A stretch of 58,050 nucleotides of DNA. Origin: Planctomycetota bacterium (GTDB taxonomy: Bacteria; Planctomycetota; Planctomycetia; Gemmatales; Gemmataceae). Shown one piece after another: positions 17,031 to 27,006 of this stretch. Below the pieces are notes generated by a model. That model had not been told where the DNA came from. It searched no databases and saw only the letters and a program-made list of their open reading frames with translations. How positions within the stretch are numbered: the stretch's first letter is position 1; each line of letters opens with the position of its first letter. The position numbers were made by a program, and so were the translations under genes. The stretch is taken from NCBI GenBank assembly GCA_016195405.1, contig JACPZP010000099.1:1-58050 (forward strand). The letters run 5' to 3'.

Positions 17031-19061
17031 TTATTCAGTCTTCGGAACGTCCTCGTCGATTCGGCTGCGGACCGGGTCGGCGCCGATGGTAACCTCGCGC
17101 GTGTGGCTGAGGCCGGAGCTGTAGCGCACCGTGACGACGTAGACGCCTGGCTCTAACGTGAAGCGGGCGATGGGGGGATGCTGGCCGCCACGACCATCGC
17201 CGCCCGAAATCTGCTGGGAGCCGTGAATCTTGCCGGCTTTATCGGTCACCTGCACGCTGCTGCCAATGACGCCGGTTTTCGCCGCGATGTTGACGGTGAG
17301 CGGAATGCGCTTGCCGGATTGGCCATTGCTGCCCAATAGCACGACCGACTCTTGCCCTTCGTTGTTGAAGATCATGTCGAGGATGCCGTCGCCGTTGAGA
17401 TCCACGAGGGCCACCGCCTGCGTGTTGAAGATCGTGTGGCCAAGGCCGATCTGCTCGGTGAGATCTTCGAACGTTCCGTCGCCCTTGTTGCGGAAGAAGC
17501 GGTTGGGGCCTTTCAAGCAGCCGATGACGAGGTCGAGCTTGCCGTCGTTGTCGAAATCTCCCCAGGCGGCGCTCGTGGCCCAGCCCGTGAATTTCGCGAG
17601 GTCGCCGCTCTTCTCGGTTACGTCGGTGAAGGCGCCTTTGCCGTCGTTGCGGAAGAGCTTGATGCCGCCCTTGAAAGGCACCACGAGATCGGGCCGGCCG
17701 TCGTTATTGAAGTCGGCGAACACAGGGCCGACTTTGCCCGGAGCGTAGGCAATGCCGCAATTCTTCGCCCAAGTGAAAACCGACTCGCCCTTGTCAATTT
17801 TGGCGCTGAGGAAAAGCATGCCGCTGCCGCCGCCGTAAAGAAAGTCGGCCCGGCCGTCGCCGTTGACGTCGCAGACCGTCAACGTGTCGCCCTTGACGCC
17901 GGCCCCCAGCCCTTCCGGACCGAAGCCGACTTGGTTGGAAACATCCACAAACGGCTTGCCTTTGGCATCTCCAGTGTTGCGGTAGAGGCGCAGGCCGTGA
18001 TAGCCGTTGGCGACGAGAATGTCGGGCCGGCCGTCGCCATCGTAGTCGATCCAGGCGGCGGCGGTGAAGCTAGGGAACGGCTCTTCGGGCAACAGATGAC
18101 TGTCGTCGCGGAAACTGGTGCCGAGGTTGGTCAATAGCTTCAGACCCTTCGGCGTGGCAAGAAGCAGATCGGGTTTGCCGTCGCCGTTATAGTCGGCCCA
18201 GACGGCGGAGCGCGCGCCGTAGCCGCCGGCAAGCGGAAACTCGCTGAGCGCCTCCCCGGCGTTTTGCAATAGGGAGAGACGACCCGCCCCAACCAGGCAC
18301 ACGTCGGGCTTGCCGTCGCCGTCGAAATCGATGACCGAGATTGCTTGGCCTTCGGGATCGACCCGTCCGATCGTCGAGATATGGGTAAAGCCGGGCAGCC
18401 CCTGGATGCGCCGAAAATCCTCGCCGCCCCAGCCGACGAAATCGCGTTTCGGATTGTAGTCCTTTAGTTTCAGGCTGGCCTTGAGCCGCTGAATCTTGGC
18501 CCGGCGATTGTGCAGGTCTTCTTTGTTGCCGTCGACCATGCAGGAAACCACGACCTCTCTGCCTTCGTTGATTTCACCGACGAGATTCGCAAGTTTTTCG
18601 GGCGCCCCGCAGAAGCTCCGCAAGAGGAAAGGCTCGCCGTGGCTGTGATTCCACCATTCGCCACCGGCATAGGCCTGATACCACCAGGTGCCGATGCACG
18701 TCTCGCTGGCGCCGCCGTTGTGGAAGAAGACCGCCAATTTGCCCGGCTCAGCCCACTGCATTTGCGGCTTCCACTCATCGGGCCGCAAGCCACCGCGGCC
18801 GATGTTGTGCTTGATGAGATCGGTGGGATGCTTGCCTTTGACGTCGCGGACCTTGCGGTAGATGATCAGGTTCTTCTCTTTGTCCACCGACTCCACGCGC
18901 ATCAGGACTACGTTGGTGGACTGGGAGATGACATCGCCCAAGCTCATGGGCGCTTCGACATAGGCCAGGCCCGTCGAGACGAATAGCAAGAACGCGAGAA
19001 GAAGACTCAGTAGGGCGAGCCGGGAGCGTAAGCGACCGGAGTGAACGACCTGATTTTGCAT
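17031..19061 (-). CDS. Exported FG-GAP/VCBS repeat protein with ASPIC/UnbV-like C-terminus
   Basis: A 676-residue protein. ATG 19061 is preferred to one six codons earlier because GGAGG lies five bases upstream. Signal peptide (LALLSLLLAFLLFVSTGLAYVEA), then about 190 residues resembling a domain of unknown function. Seven or so calcium-loop repeats follow, recognisable by D-x-N/D-G-D-G-x-D (DFDGDGKPDVCLV, DYNGDGKPDLLLA, DFNNDGRPDLVV, DFDNDGKLDLVIG), forming a beta propeller. The last ~90 residues (VTDKAGKIHGSQQISGGDGRGGQ) match the ASPIC/UnbV type. The first codons are made by a dispersed repeat (19016-19042) which encodes part of the signal region. Probably a surface or periplasmic binding protein. 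Confidence 0.88.
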   Translation of the reverse strand: MQNQVVHSGRLRSRLALLSLLLAFLLFVSTGLAYVEAPMSLGDVISQSTNVVLMRVESVDKEKNLIIYRKVRDVKGKHPTDLIKHNIGRGGLRPDEWKPQMQWAEPGKLAVFFHNGGASETCIGTWWYQAYAGGEWWNHSHGEPFLLRSFCGAPEKLANLVGEINEGREVVVSCMVDGNKEDLHNRRAKIQRLKASLKLKDYNPKRDFVGWGGEDFRRIQGLPGFTHISTIGRVDPEGQAISVIDFDGDGKPDVCLVGAGRLSLLQNAGEALSEFPLAGGYGARSAVWADYNGDGKPDLLLATPKGLKLLTNLGTSFRDDSHLLPEEPFPSFTAAAWIDYDGDGRPDILVANGYHGLRLYRNTGDAKGKPFVDVSNQVGFGPEGLGAGVKGDTLTVCDVNGDGRADFLYGGGSGMLFLSAKIDKGESVFTWAKNCGIAYAPGKVGPVFADFNNDGRPDLVVPFKGGIKLFRNDGKGAFTDVTEKSGDLAKFTGWATSAAWGDFDNDGKLDLVIGCLKGPNRFFRNKGDGTFEDLTEQIGLGHTIFNTQAVALVDLNGDGILDMIFNNEGQESVVLLGSNGQSGKRIPLTVNIAAKTGVIGSSVQVTDKAGKIHGSQQISGGDGRGGQHPPIARFTLEPGVYVVTVRYSSGLSHTREVTIGADPVRSRIDEDVPKTE
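19016..19042. repeat. Dispersed repeat inside the 5' end of the FG-GAP gene
   Basis: CGAGCCGGGAGCGTAAGCGACCGGA here matches 10899-10946. It is translated as part of the signal-peptide n-region (HSGRLRSRL), so a repeat has been absorbed into a coding sequence. Confidence 0.7.
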
Positions 19062-19182
19062 TATTTCCTCCGTGCCCATTGGTCGAGTCGCGAAACCGCC
19101 GAGCGAGCGAGCAGACGCAGCAGATAGGGCTCACTCCATCGAACGCGGCACGTAGCTCGCTTGCGGTTTCGCGCGTATTCCT

Positions 19183-22100
19183 CTACTTCTCCTTGCGTTC
19201 CCCCAGCTTTTCCTTCGCCGCCTCCGCGAACGGCGTCTCGGGATAATCGCGAAGGATACGCTGTAAGACTCGAATCGACTGCTCACGTTGACCGGCGCCG
19301 GAGTACGCGCGGGCACCTTCCAGCAGTGCCGCCGCGCTCAGCTCGGGATAATCGTACGTGTAAGGCACCACCAGAAGCGCGTTGGCGGCGTCGATGAAAC
19401 GTTTCTGCTCCAGCCGGCACAGGCCGATTTGGAACTGTGCCTTGGCGGCGATCTCCGCGACGGTGTTGCCGGTGACCTGGCTGTAGGCGTTTACCGCCGC
19501 ATCGAAGTTGCTTTGATTCTGGAAAGCCCAGCCGATGCCGTAACGCGCTTCGTTGATCCACGTGCTGTTGGGGAACGTGCCGGCGAGCCGTTCATGCGCC
19601 TGTCTGCTCGCATCCCATTCTTTCACGGAAGAGAGCGCGTGCCCGAGCCGCAGCAGGGCGCGGTCGGTCAGCCCTGCGACATTCTGGAACGGCTGCTGAT
19701 CGCGGAACAACGCGAGTCGCTTGACGGCGTCGCCGTATTGCTGATTCTGAATGAGCGCCTCGCCGGCCCGGTAATGCGCCCAGCCGGCCAGTGGGCTTTT
19801 CGGATTAGCCGCGACGGCATCGAACTGACCCAGAGCGGCCTTCAAGTTGCCTTTGGCCGCGTGAATGGTTCCGAGGCGCAATCGGCACTTCTCGGTCAGC
19901 TCCGGCGACGGCTCCTTGTCGAGTGTGTCGGTGAGCAGTTTGACGGCGGCGTTATATTCGTTGCGCTCAGCCAGCAACTCGGCCAGTTCGAAGCGTGCCT
20001 CGGTCGCCAGCGGCATGTCGGGATAGCCGTCGACGATCGCCTTGTAGAGGTCGCGCGCTTTCTTCTCGGACGGTTGGAGCGGAACTTTCTCGATGGGGAC
20101 CTCCGGAGGCGGAGCCTTTGCGGCGCCGGGACCGAGCTTCTTCACGATTTCTTGGGCGAGCTGTTGTTTCGCGCTTGTCACCTCAGGCTCCGTAAGTAGC
20201 CGCAATCCCCAGGCTGCTTCGTACAGCATCCGCGCCCGGAAGTCTTGCAAGCTCTCCGACTTCTTTAGTTGCTCGGCCTGGCTTTCCAAGAACGCGACCG
20301 ACTCACGGATGTGCTGATATCCTTCTTGATTGAGTTTTTGAACCAGCGGCGCTTCCTTGGGATTGGCTGACAACTTTCGCGCACTGTCGAGCTTGGCCTG
20401 GCCTTCCTCTTTCAAGCACTGGCCCAGACGCAGGGCGGCTTCGGTCCCTTCGGGCCGATTGGCGGCTTGCTTTACCACCAGGTCAAACGCCTGACGCGCT
20501 TCTTGCAATTTGCCCGCTTCACGCAGGGCCAAGCCGTGATGATAGCGAAGAAGATGCACCCAACTCGCGCGATTCGGATCGCCGGCCAGGGGACCTTCAT
20601 GCTGTTCGCGCGCCTTTTGCAGAAGCGCGGCGGCATCGACGGCTTTGTTCTGTGATCGCTGCAAAGTCGCCAGCTCGATTAGCGCCATGGGAGCGATCGG
20701 TGTGCTCTTCAGTTCGTTCGTAAACTTCTGCAATTCGCTGATGGCCGCGTTCACCTCGTTAGGGCCCGTCATGGCGAGGACCTTGGCCCGCTCCAGGACG
20801 GCCTGAGGCACGAGCGGATTGCCGGCAAACTCCTTGGCAAACAGCTTTTCATAAGCGTTTCGAGCGGCGGCCAGCGCCTTCGCCTTGTCCGGCGCCTGAG
20901 CGAGCAGGCTCGCCAAGCGCTGCTGGCACAGCCCGAATTTGATCAGCGCGTCCGCCGCCTGCGGACCGTTCGGCACGGCGGCGACAAATCCTTCCAGCAG
21001 CTCGGCCGCCGTTTTGAGCTGCTCCTCCAATTTGCCCGCGGCGAGGGCATCGGCGTCCTCCGCGAGTTTCGCCGGCGCTTGGCGAATCAGGCAGTCGGCC
21101 ATCAGGTAGGGCACCAGCGCCAATTCGCCGTTGCGTTCCGGTCCAGGAATCTCGCCCCATGTGGACTTGGCTTTTTCGAGATCGGCCTGACGGTAATAAG
21201 TCAAACCCAGGCTATAGCGAGCCAGGTTGACTTTCGGAAACTCCGGAAACTTCTCAACGAGGACCGCGAAACGCTTGATCGTTTCCTCATTAAGGCGAGC
21301 CGCTTCTTTGGCGCGCTCGGCCGGGTTGGTGTTCTTCTCGGCAACCTGGCCGCGAAAATAGCTGTTCTCCGCCTGAATGAACAAGACGGCCGGGACCAGA
21401 GCGCTTTTCGAGAACTTCTCCAGAAAGCGAGCGCAGGCCTTGTCGGACTCGTTGAAGTCGCCGGCGAGATGCCAGGCGTTGGCCAGGCGCTGCGCGATTT
21501 CTTCCTCGCGCTCCGGAAGCAGCTTCTCATTGACGATTTGCTGGTAAACGCCGGCGGCATCGCGATTCTGCTTCAAAATCTGCTGCGTGTCGGCGATCTC
21601 GGTGAGAATCTGTCCGCGTCGTGACTTTGCCTCCGGATCCTGATCTTGAATGCGCTGGGCGCGCTCGACCGCTTGCCGCAGCGTGTTGATCGCGTTATTG
21701 AGAGCCTGTATGTGGCCTGGTGCATTCGTCGCCGGATCGGGCGCGGCGCCGGCCTGGGCTTTGGCGAGCCAGAACAGGACCTGGTCGGAAAGACGCGCCT
21801 CCTTGTCGACGAGCGGCCCGAGCGTCTTGACTGCCTCGGCATATTCCTTGAGCTGTACTTGGCAGAAGCCGATGCGCAAATCGGCCTCGACCCGCAACGG
21901 CGACTGCGGATGGAGCTTGGTAAACTCGGCGAACCTTCCTCGCGCGTCGGCAAAGCGTCCACCTTCGTAGAGCAGCACACCCAAATAAAACGTGGCTCGG
22001 ACGACATGGTCCGGCGGCGCGTCCTTCACCAACGCCTCCAGCCGTTGCTTTTCCGCGGGATCGTTCTGCAGTTTCTGTGGCTGCTTCAACAGCTCGACGG

Positions 22101-22989
22101 CGGCGGCCTTGCTCTTCGCATAATCTGCCAGCGTCGACTCGTAGTTTACCGTCGCCTCCGCCTTCTCATCGGCCAGGTGATGCGTGCGAGCCAACAGATA
22201 GCGAGCGTGCGTGCCGAACTCGGGATGATTGAAGGGCGCCAGCATTGTCAGCGTTTTCTGGGCCTCGGCAAAATCCCTCCCCAGAAAGGCGGCGAACCCT
22301 CGATAGTAGCGCGCCTGATCGCGGCACTTCGCTTTTGAAAACGGCGCGTTGCCGACGAACGGGTCTGTCGCCTTTAGGACTTCTTTTGACCGGGAAATCC
22401 GCAGCAGCATTTCGACGTGATCGCAGAGTGCCCGCGCCGACCACTCCTGGTCCGGTGACAACTCCTTCGCGGCCGGAGCATCCTTGGTCTTTTCGGAGAA
22501 TTGGTTGAATGCGGCGCCGAAGCTCGCGGCCGCCTGCTCGAAATGCTTCTGCGCATTTGCACGTCGACCGCCCGCTTCGTTTGGGTTCTTGTCCGCCAGC
22601 ACAAGCTCGCCGATCCCGAGGCCGCGCCAAGCGAGGCCCAAATAGTAATGTGCGAAAGGTCGGTCCGCGAAATCCTTGGAGATTGCGTGGTTCTGCAAAA
22701 GTTCGCGTGCCTCGGCGTAGTTCTTCTCCGCGCCGTCGATCAAGCACAGTGCCAAGCCGTAACGAGCCGCATTTGCCTCTTTGTGCTGGCCGAACTTGCC
22801 GAGGAACTCACGGAATTTGCCGGCCGCGAAGGCGTGGTTCTTGTCGTTGTGCGCCTTGCGGGCCGCGGTGAGCAGCATGTCGGCGGCTTGGTCCTGGGTG
22901 ATTTGCGCCTGAAGCGAACCGGGCGCCCCGAGCAGTATAACGAGGAGTGTGACGACACGCAGCGCCCGGGGAGGAAGGTGATTGCTCAT
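19183..22989 (-). CDS. Very large exported TPR protein
   Basis: A 1268-residue protein; ATG 22989 gives a plain signal peptide (ALRVVTLLVILLGAPGSLQA). An in-frame start ten codons earlier is less likely. Nearly the whole chain is tetratricopeptide-type helix pairs (KFREFLGKFGQHKEANAARYGLALC; YEGGRFADARGRFAEFTKLHPQSPLRVEADLRIG; AFQNQSNFDAAVNAYSQVTG), resembling BamD/YbgF periplasmic scaffolds but many times longer. It is the upstream neighbour of the FG-GAP and PQQ-like genes on the same strand, with about 120 bases between, so a shared surface-assembly role is plausible. No enzymatic motif is visible. Confidence 0.9.
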   Translation of the reverse strand: MSNHLPPRALRVVTLLVILLGAPGSLQAQITQDQAADMLLTAARKAHNDKNHAFAAGKFREFLGKFGQHKEANAARYGLALCLIDGAEKNYAEARELLQNHAISKDFADRPFAHYYLGLAWRGLGIGELVLADKNPNEAGGRRANAQKHFEQAAASFGAAFNQFSEKTKDAPAAKELSPDQEWSARALCDHVEMLLRISRSKEVLKATDPFVGNAPFSKAKCRDQARYYRGFAAFLGRDFAEAQKTLTMLAPFNHPEFGTHARYLLARTHHLADEKAEATVNYESTLADYAKSKAAAVELLKQPQKLQNDPAEKQRLEALVKDAPPDHVVRATFYLGVLLYEGGRFADARGRFAEFTKLHPQSPLRVEADLRIGFCQVQLKEYAEAVKTLGPLVDKEARLSDQVLFWLAKAQAGAAPDPATNAPGHIQALNNAINTLRQAVERAQRIQDQDPEAKSRRGQILTEIADTQQILKQNRDAAGVYQQIVNEKLLPEREEEIAQRLANAWHLAGDFNESDKACARFLEKFSKSALVPAVLFIQAENSYFRGQVAEKNTNPAERAKEAARLNEETIKRFAVLVEKFPEFPKVNLARYSLGLTYYRQADLEKAKSTWGEIPGPERNGELALVPYLMADCLIRQAPAKLAEDADALAAGKLEEQLKTAAELLEGFVAAVPNGPQAADALIKFGLCQQRLASLLAQAPDKAKALAAARNAYEKLFAKEFAGNPLVPQAVLERAKVLAMTGPNEVNAAISELQKFTNELKSTPIAPMALIELATLQRSQNKAVDAAALLQKAREQHEGPLAGDPNRASWVHLLRYHHGLALREAGKLQEARQAFDLVVKQAANRPEGTEAALRLGQCLKEEGQAKLDSARKLSANPKEAPLVQKLNQEGYQHIRESVAFLESQAEQLKKSESLQDFRARMLYEAAWGLRLLTEPEVTSAKQQLAQEIVKKLGPGAAKAPPPEVPIEKVPLQPSEKKARDLYKAIVDGYPDMPLATEARFELAELLAERNEYNAAVKLLTDTLDKEPSPELTEKCRLRLGTIHAAKGNLKAALGQFDAVAANPKSPLAGWAHYRAGEALIQNQQYGDAVKRLALFRDQQPFQNVAGLTDRALLRLGHALSSVKEWDASRQAHERLAGTFPNSTWINEARYGIGWAFQNQSNFDAAVNAYSQVTGNTVAEIAAKAQFQIGLCRLEQKRFIDAANALLVVPYTYDYPELSAAALLEGARAYSGAGQREQSIRVLQRILRDYPETPFAEAAKEKLGERKEK

Positions 22990-23237
22990 GGATGATCCGT
23001 CACAAAGTCGTGAAGGCAAGGGGCGGGCCGGGTTCTTGATAATTCGACGTCCCTGTCAAGTGATGGATTGGACGATGGTCCGCGGAAGAACGTTCCTTGT
23101 TCCAAAACCCGGTTTGGCATCGAGGCAGGCAACGGCGCCGGCGCGGATTGGAAACGTTGCGACCGGCGCACTCTCAAGTCTTGTATTCTGCCAGCCGGAG
23201 GGAATGGAGTCAACAGGCAGCGTGGAGAATCACGAAA

Positions 23238-25859
23238 TCATCGAGTCGCACGTGAAACTTGTCGCAAGCGTAACAACGAGGATTCAGCTTCGCGCGTGAG
23301 GACGGCATGGGGCGCGCCTTTGGCCAGATCAGCAAGGATGCGCTCCGCGTCGGGGCTGCCGATTTTCTCCAGGACTTCGATCGCGCGCACTTCCCGCAGC
23401 GCTTCGCCGGTCGGGATAGCGGCATTCTTGACTTCCGCATCAAGCTTCGCAAGCATTGCTTCCACGCGCCGCATTAATTCCAGAGAACTCTTGGCATCCG
23501 CGGCCTTCTCGAGCGCCGGCCTCGCTTCTTCACCCAAACGCAATAGTTCCCGCGTCGCTTTTGCACGCTCGGCGTACAGCTCGCTATTCAAATCAGAAAC
23601 TAGCCGCGCGATCATGGCTTGATGAGTATTGGGGACAGGTCGCAGCCGCTCTTCGAAGTAGGCGACCGCCTGATCGCCACTGGCGCATAAGCCCAGAATC
23701 GCCTGAAACGCTAGAGGCGCATCGTCTCTTAGCAACTCGGCCCAAAGACCGGCTAGCTCGCCCTGCGGGAGGCGAGCCACAGGGGTTCTGCGAGTCAGGA
23801 TGTCCGTATTCCAGATAAGCACCGTGCCGTCGGAGCTTCCAGAGGCGAGCAATTTGCCGTCCGCGGAGAACTCCAGGCAACGGATGTCTCCTTCATGTCC
23901 GTCGAATCGGCGGAGTTCCTTGCCGGTCACCGGATCGATTAAATAAATCGTGTCGTGAACCGACATGGCTGCAAGGCGATCACCTTGAACGGCGATGCGC
24001 GTAAAATGCTCTGCTCCTTGTCTCCAATTCACCTTAGTTCGCAATTTGCCGGTGGCTACTTCCCATAGGAAGAAACAGTTCCCGCCGCCCAGTACATGTC
24101 GGCTTAGCCATGTGATTGCCGAGCGGCCATCGGCAGAGAGCGCCAATGAAGGCGACCAGCGGGTGTTTTCCAAGGCGATGCGGCGCCGTTCTCGGCCCTT
24201 GGCCTGTTCCCATACAAAGAGCAGTGGTTGTGAGCCATCTTCGGTCATCGACGCGATCGCGGCCAAGACCTTTCCATCACTGGACTGCGCGAAATCTTGA
24301 AAGGGCTGTGCCGCTGCTTTAAACGCATGGAGCTTGTGACCAGTGCGCACATCCCGCAACACGATAAGGGACTTGTGCTGACGTTGAGTAATCGACCCAC
24401 CATTTCCTGACCACCTAAGATCGTCCCGCGTCACCGAGACTACGCTCTTGCCATCTTGCGTGCACGCTGGGAAAAACCACGGCCCGGCGTCCGGAGCCAA
24501 GTCGCGGCTACGACCTGCGGCGCTGGTCTCATGGATTCGTGTGCCACCCTTCAAATCCCATGTGGAAAAACTGTCGCCGAATGGGCTGACCACAAGGGTG
24601 CTCTGGTCCGCAAGGATTGCGAGCGATCTCTCAGAAACTGCGTTGCGTCCAATGTAACTGCCGGTTTCGAAGCGCCTGAGCCACTTGCCCGTGGCGGTAT
24701 CCCACAGCATGACGCGATCCGCGGCCGTCATCGAGACCAAGTGCTTTCCATCGGGGCTGAACGCGACGCTGTCGATTGCCATCGTGTGCGCTTTCGCCGT
24801 CGTTTGTTCTTGCCCGCTGACGGCGTCCAAGAGACGAATGGCCTGTGAGGAATACGATCGGAAAGCCAGCGTCTTGCTGTCGGGCGAGAAGGCTAGCACA
24901 CCGATCGGCAGTTCGACGCCGCTTGTAAATTCCTGCAATAGCTTTCCGGAGTCGCCGTCCCAAACATAGACCGTGCCCTTGGCGCCCCCGGCGGCGATCA
25001 GCCGGCCATTGGGCGCGGCCGCCACGCAAACGGCCACATCCTTGGTCGGCGACATCTGGCGGATCAGCTTGCCGCTTGTGATCTCGCACAGAGACACGTC
25101 GCCGATTTCGGCATAAATCGCTGTCCTACTGTCGCGTGAAAAAGCAAAGACCTTGGCGCCGGGGATCCGTCCGAGGTCTCCCAGCGGCGTGGGCAAGGCG
25201 CGCAATTCCTGGCCGTTCGCCGTGTCGTAGAAATAGATGAATCCGTTCGTACGCAGGGCGACGATCTTGACGTCGGGCGACAGCGTCACTTCCCGAACGT
25301 ACCGATAGTCGGGGACGCGCCAGCTTCGCAATTCCTTGTGCGTCTCCATGTCCCAGAGAGTGATCGAATTGTCCGCACTCTTGTCGAAGCTCGCGCCCGC
25401 CAGCAGCTTGCCGTCGTCCGACAGGCAAAAGCAGGAAGCAGCAAACTCAAGTGGCCTCGGCTCATTGGCGCTCGTGAGATCCCAAAGGAGCACCTCCCGC
25501 TTGCCCATGGTCGTGGTCAGGAGCGTCTTACTGTCGGGAAAGAACAACGCGGAACTGGCGGAAATATCGAATCGGCGCACGACTTTTCCGGAAGCGGCGT
25601 CGAACAAGCACGGCTGCTTGCCGGTCGCGGCCAAGTAGCGTCCGTCAGGTGAGTAGATTAGTGTGGATTCGTGACGCCGCCAGCGTAAGGTGCCGAGCCT
25701 CGCCACGGCGCCTTGCGGCAACGGGTCGCCGTGAAGATCGGTGCGGGTTTGAGAAGGACGATTGTCCTCTTGGGCAGAATTCTCAGAATCTCCGGCCGAA
25801 AGAAAGGCCGGGGGCGCTAACAAGCACAATCCGAGAAATGTGCAGCGCTTCAAGCCCAT
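23238..25859 (-). CDS. Exported WD40-repeat protein
   Basis: An 873-residue protein, start supported by AGGAGG nine bases before ATG 25859, with signal peptide (RCTFLGLCLLAPPAFLSAGD). Residues ~50-690 are WD40 repeats (LIYSPDGRYLAATG, VAFSPDGKHLVSM, LEFSADGKLLASGSSDGTVLIWN), enough for about two propellers. The C-terminal ~170 residues are helical with AERAKATRELLRLGEEARPALEKA, a HEAT-like tail seen on other planctomycete WD40 proteins. It lies 249 bases upstream of the TPR gene on the same strand. Unlike the kinase at 5.3 kb there is no kinase domain here. Confidence 0.9.
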   Translation of the reverse strand: MGLKRCTFLGLCLLAPPAFLSAGDSENSAQEDNRPSQTRTDLHGDPLPQGAVARLGTLRWRRHESTLIYSPDGRYLAATGKQPCLFDAASGKVVRRFDISASSALFFPDSKTLLTTTMGKREVLLWDLTSANEPRPLEFAASCFCLSDDGKLLAGASFDKSADNSITLWDMETHKELRSWRVPDYRYVREVTLSPDVKIVALRTNGFIYFYDTANGQELRALPTPLGDLGRIPGAKVFAFSRDSRTAIYAEIGDVSLCEITSGKLIRQMSPTKDVAVCVAAAPNGRLIAAGGAKGTVYVWDGDSGKLLQEFTSGVELPIGVLAFSPDSKTLAFRSYSSQAIRLLDAVSGQEQTTAKAHTMAIDSVAFSPDGKHLVSMTAADRVMLWDTATGKWLRRFETGSYIGRNAVSERSLAILADQSTLVVSPFGDSFSTWDLKGGTRIHETSAAGRSRDLAPDAGPWFFPACTQDGKSVVSVTRDDLRWSGNGGSITQRQHKSLIVLRDVRTGHKLHAFKAAAQPFQDFAQSSDGKVLAAIASMTEDGSQPLLFVWEQAKGRERRRIALENTRWSPSLALSADGRSAITWLSRHVLGGGNCFFLWEVATGKLRTKVNWRQGAEHFTRIAVQGDRLAAMSVHDTIYLIDPVTGKELRRFDGHEGDIRCLEFSADGKLLASGSSDGTVLIWNTDILTRRTPVARLPQGELAGLWAELLRDDAPLAFQAILGLCASGDQAVAYFEERLRPVPNTHQAMIARLVSDLNSELYAERAKATRELLRLGEEARPALEKAADAKSSLELMRRVEAMLAKLDAEVKNAAIPTGEALREVRAIEVLEKIGSPDAERILADLAKGAPHAVLTREAESSLLRLRQVSRATR

Positions 25860-25899
25860 GACTACCTCCTGAAGTCAGAGAGCTTCGCTCCAATTCTTG

Positions 25900-26407
25900 T
25901 CACCAGATTTCCGTGAAAAGTCCGCCCTGCATCGGGGCGCCGTCTTCTTTAGGATCGAGTACATAAGCATCGGTTCCATTCGTCGCATGCAACTTGTGAA
26001 GGACCTTTGACAGTCTTTCGTTGTCCTTAATCTCCACGATCAACCGATTTGGTGCATACCGAGCCACGTAGAATTCGGCTAATCGCTTCACCATGAAAAT
26101 CGGGAAACATTCACCCTTGTCAAGTTGCAATAACGGGTATTCGCCCTTCCTCGATTGAACAACAAATACGGGGAACTGGAGGGCAGTTTTTTCGCGGCGT
26201 CGAGAAGGGGGGAGAGCCGTGAGCTGGTCCTCGGAAATCTCAATGTAAACCGGCGTCGGCTTTCGCCGGACGATGACGCGATACCTGTCTGCCTCCCGGT
26301 GCCAGCGGCCCTCTCAATTCAACGACCTTCCCGCGCTTGATTCCGTAGTTGCGGATTCTAACGATGTCTCCGAGATTGAAAGTCTTCGCTGCCTTTTTCA
26401 CGGGCAT
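25900..26407 (-). pseudogene. Small KOW/SH3-like protein gene broken by a frameshift
   Basis: From ATG 26407 the frame reads MPVKKAAKTFNLGDIVRIRN ... VVELRGPLAPGGRQV and then goes out of frame at about 26281. Shifting by one position restores RVIVRRKPTPVYIEISEDQL and stays open to 25900, ending ...MQGGLFTEIW. The joined peptide, about 168 residues, has a KOW/SH3-like N-terminal part (GDIVRIRxYGxxxGxVVELRGP, which I recall from small planctomycete proteins) and a second part of unknown function, perhaps originally a separate gene. An isolated TTG-started frame of 76 codons remains (25900-26130). The lost length of the indel is about two bases. Confidence 0.6.
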
Positions 26408-26430
26408 TTCCGAATCCTCCGCTCGGGCGT

Positions 26431-26990
26431 TTACCACGGGGCACGTCTTAGAAGGCCCCTCAACGCATTATACATGACCTGGTCCAAGGAATTTGCCAGC
26501 CCATCGCAGGAAATCCGCCAAATTCGCAACAAGGGTAGACTCAAAGGCGGGGCACTGGCAGGAATTGAACCGTGATGGGCGGCCACATTGCGCCACTTGT
26601 TCATCTCAGCGAGATGGACGAGGCGCGCCGGATTCGCGGGGTCGGCGGACGCCAGATCGAGAATAAAGCCGAAACGCTCGAAATCTTCCCGCAAATTGTC
26701 GGCATTGGGATTGCCATGATCGAGTGCCGCTTGGCGCTGAATTGGGCCTGGATCAATAGTCGAAGACTGGGCCGGATCTTCGAGACGACGATCATGGCGC
26801 ACTCTGTGTAAAGGTCGCGACAGAACCTTTGGAAGTGCGCGCTAAGCAGGAGGACGTAGCCCCGCAGGTTTTCATCAGCCAGATTCGGATTCGGGGCCGC
26901 GAGCGCCAATGATGCGGCGCACTGAGAATCCACCTCAGTCAGACGAGGTATTTGGTCGGTCTGCCATCGCAGGAGCGACGCGGACGGCAT
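26431..26990 (-). pseudogene. HEPN-like domain protein gene broken by a frameshift
   Basis: Reading from ATG 26990 gives MPSASLLRWQTDQIPRLTEV ... HFQRFCRDLYTECAMIVV and departs from sense near 26735-26750. The next frame continues LDHGNPNADNLREDFERFGF ... MNKWRNVAAHHG to the stop at 26431. The joined ~185 residues are helical, and RNVAAH fits the Rx4H signature of HEPN ribonuclease-type domains. It lies 17 bases after the DUF1501 stop and just before the broken KOW-like gene on the same strand, so the two may once have been a defence or toxin-antitoxin pair. A single-base sequencing or assembly error is the main alternative to real decay. Confidence 0.55.
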
Positions 26991-27006
26991 TGGCTTCTCC
27001 CACCGA

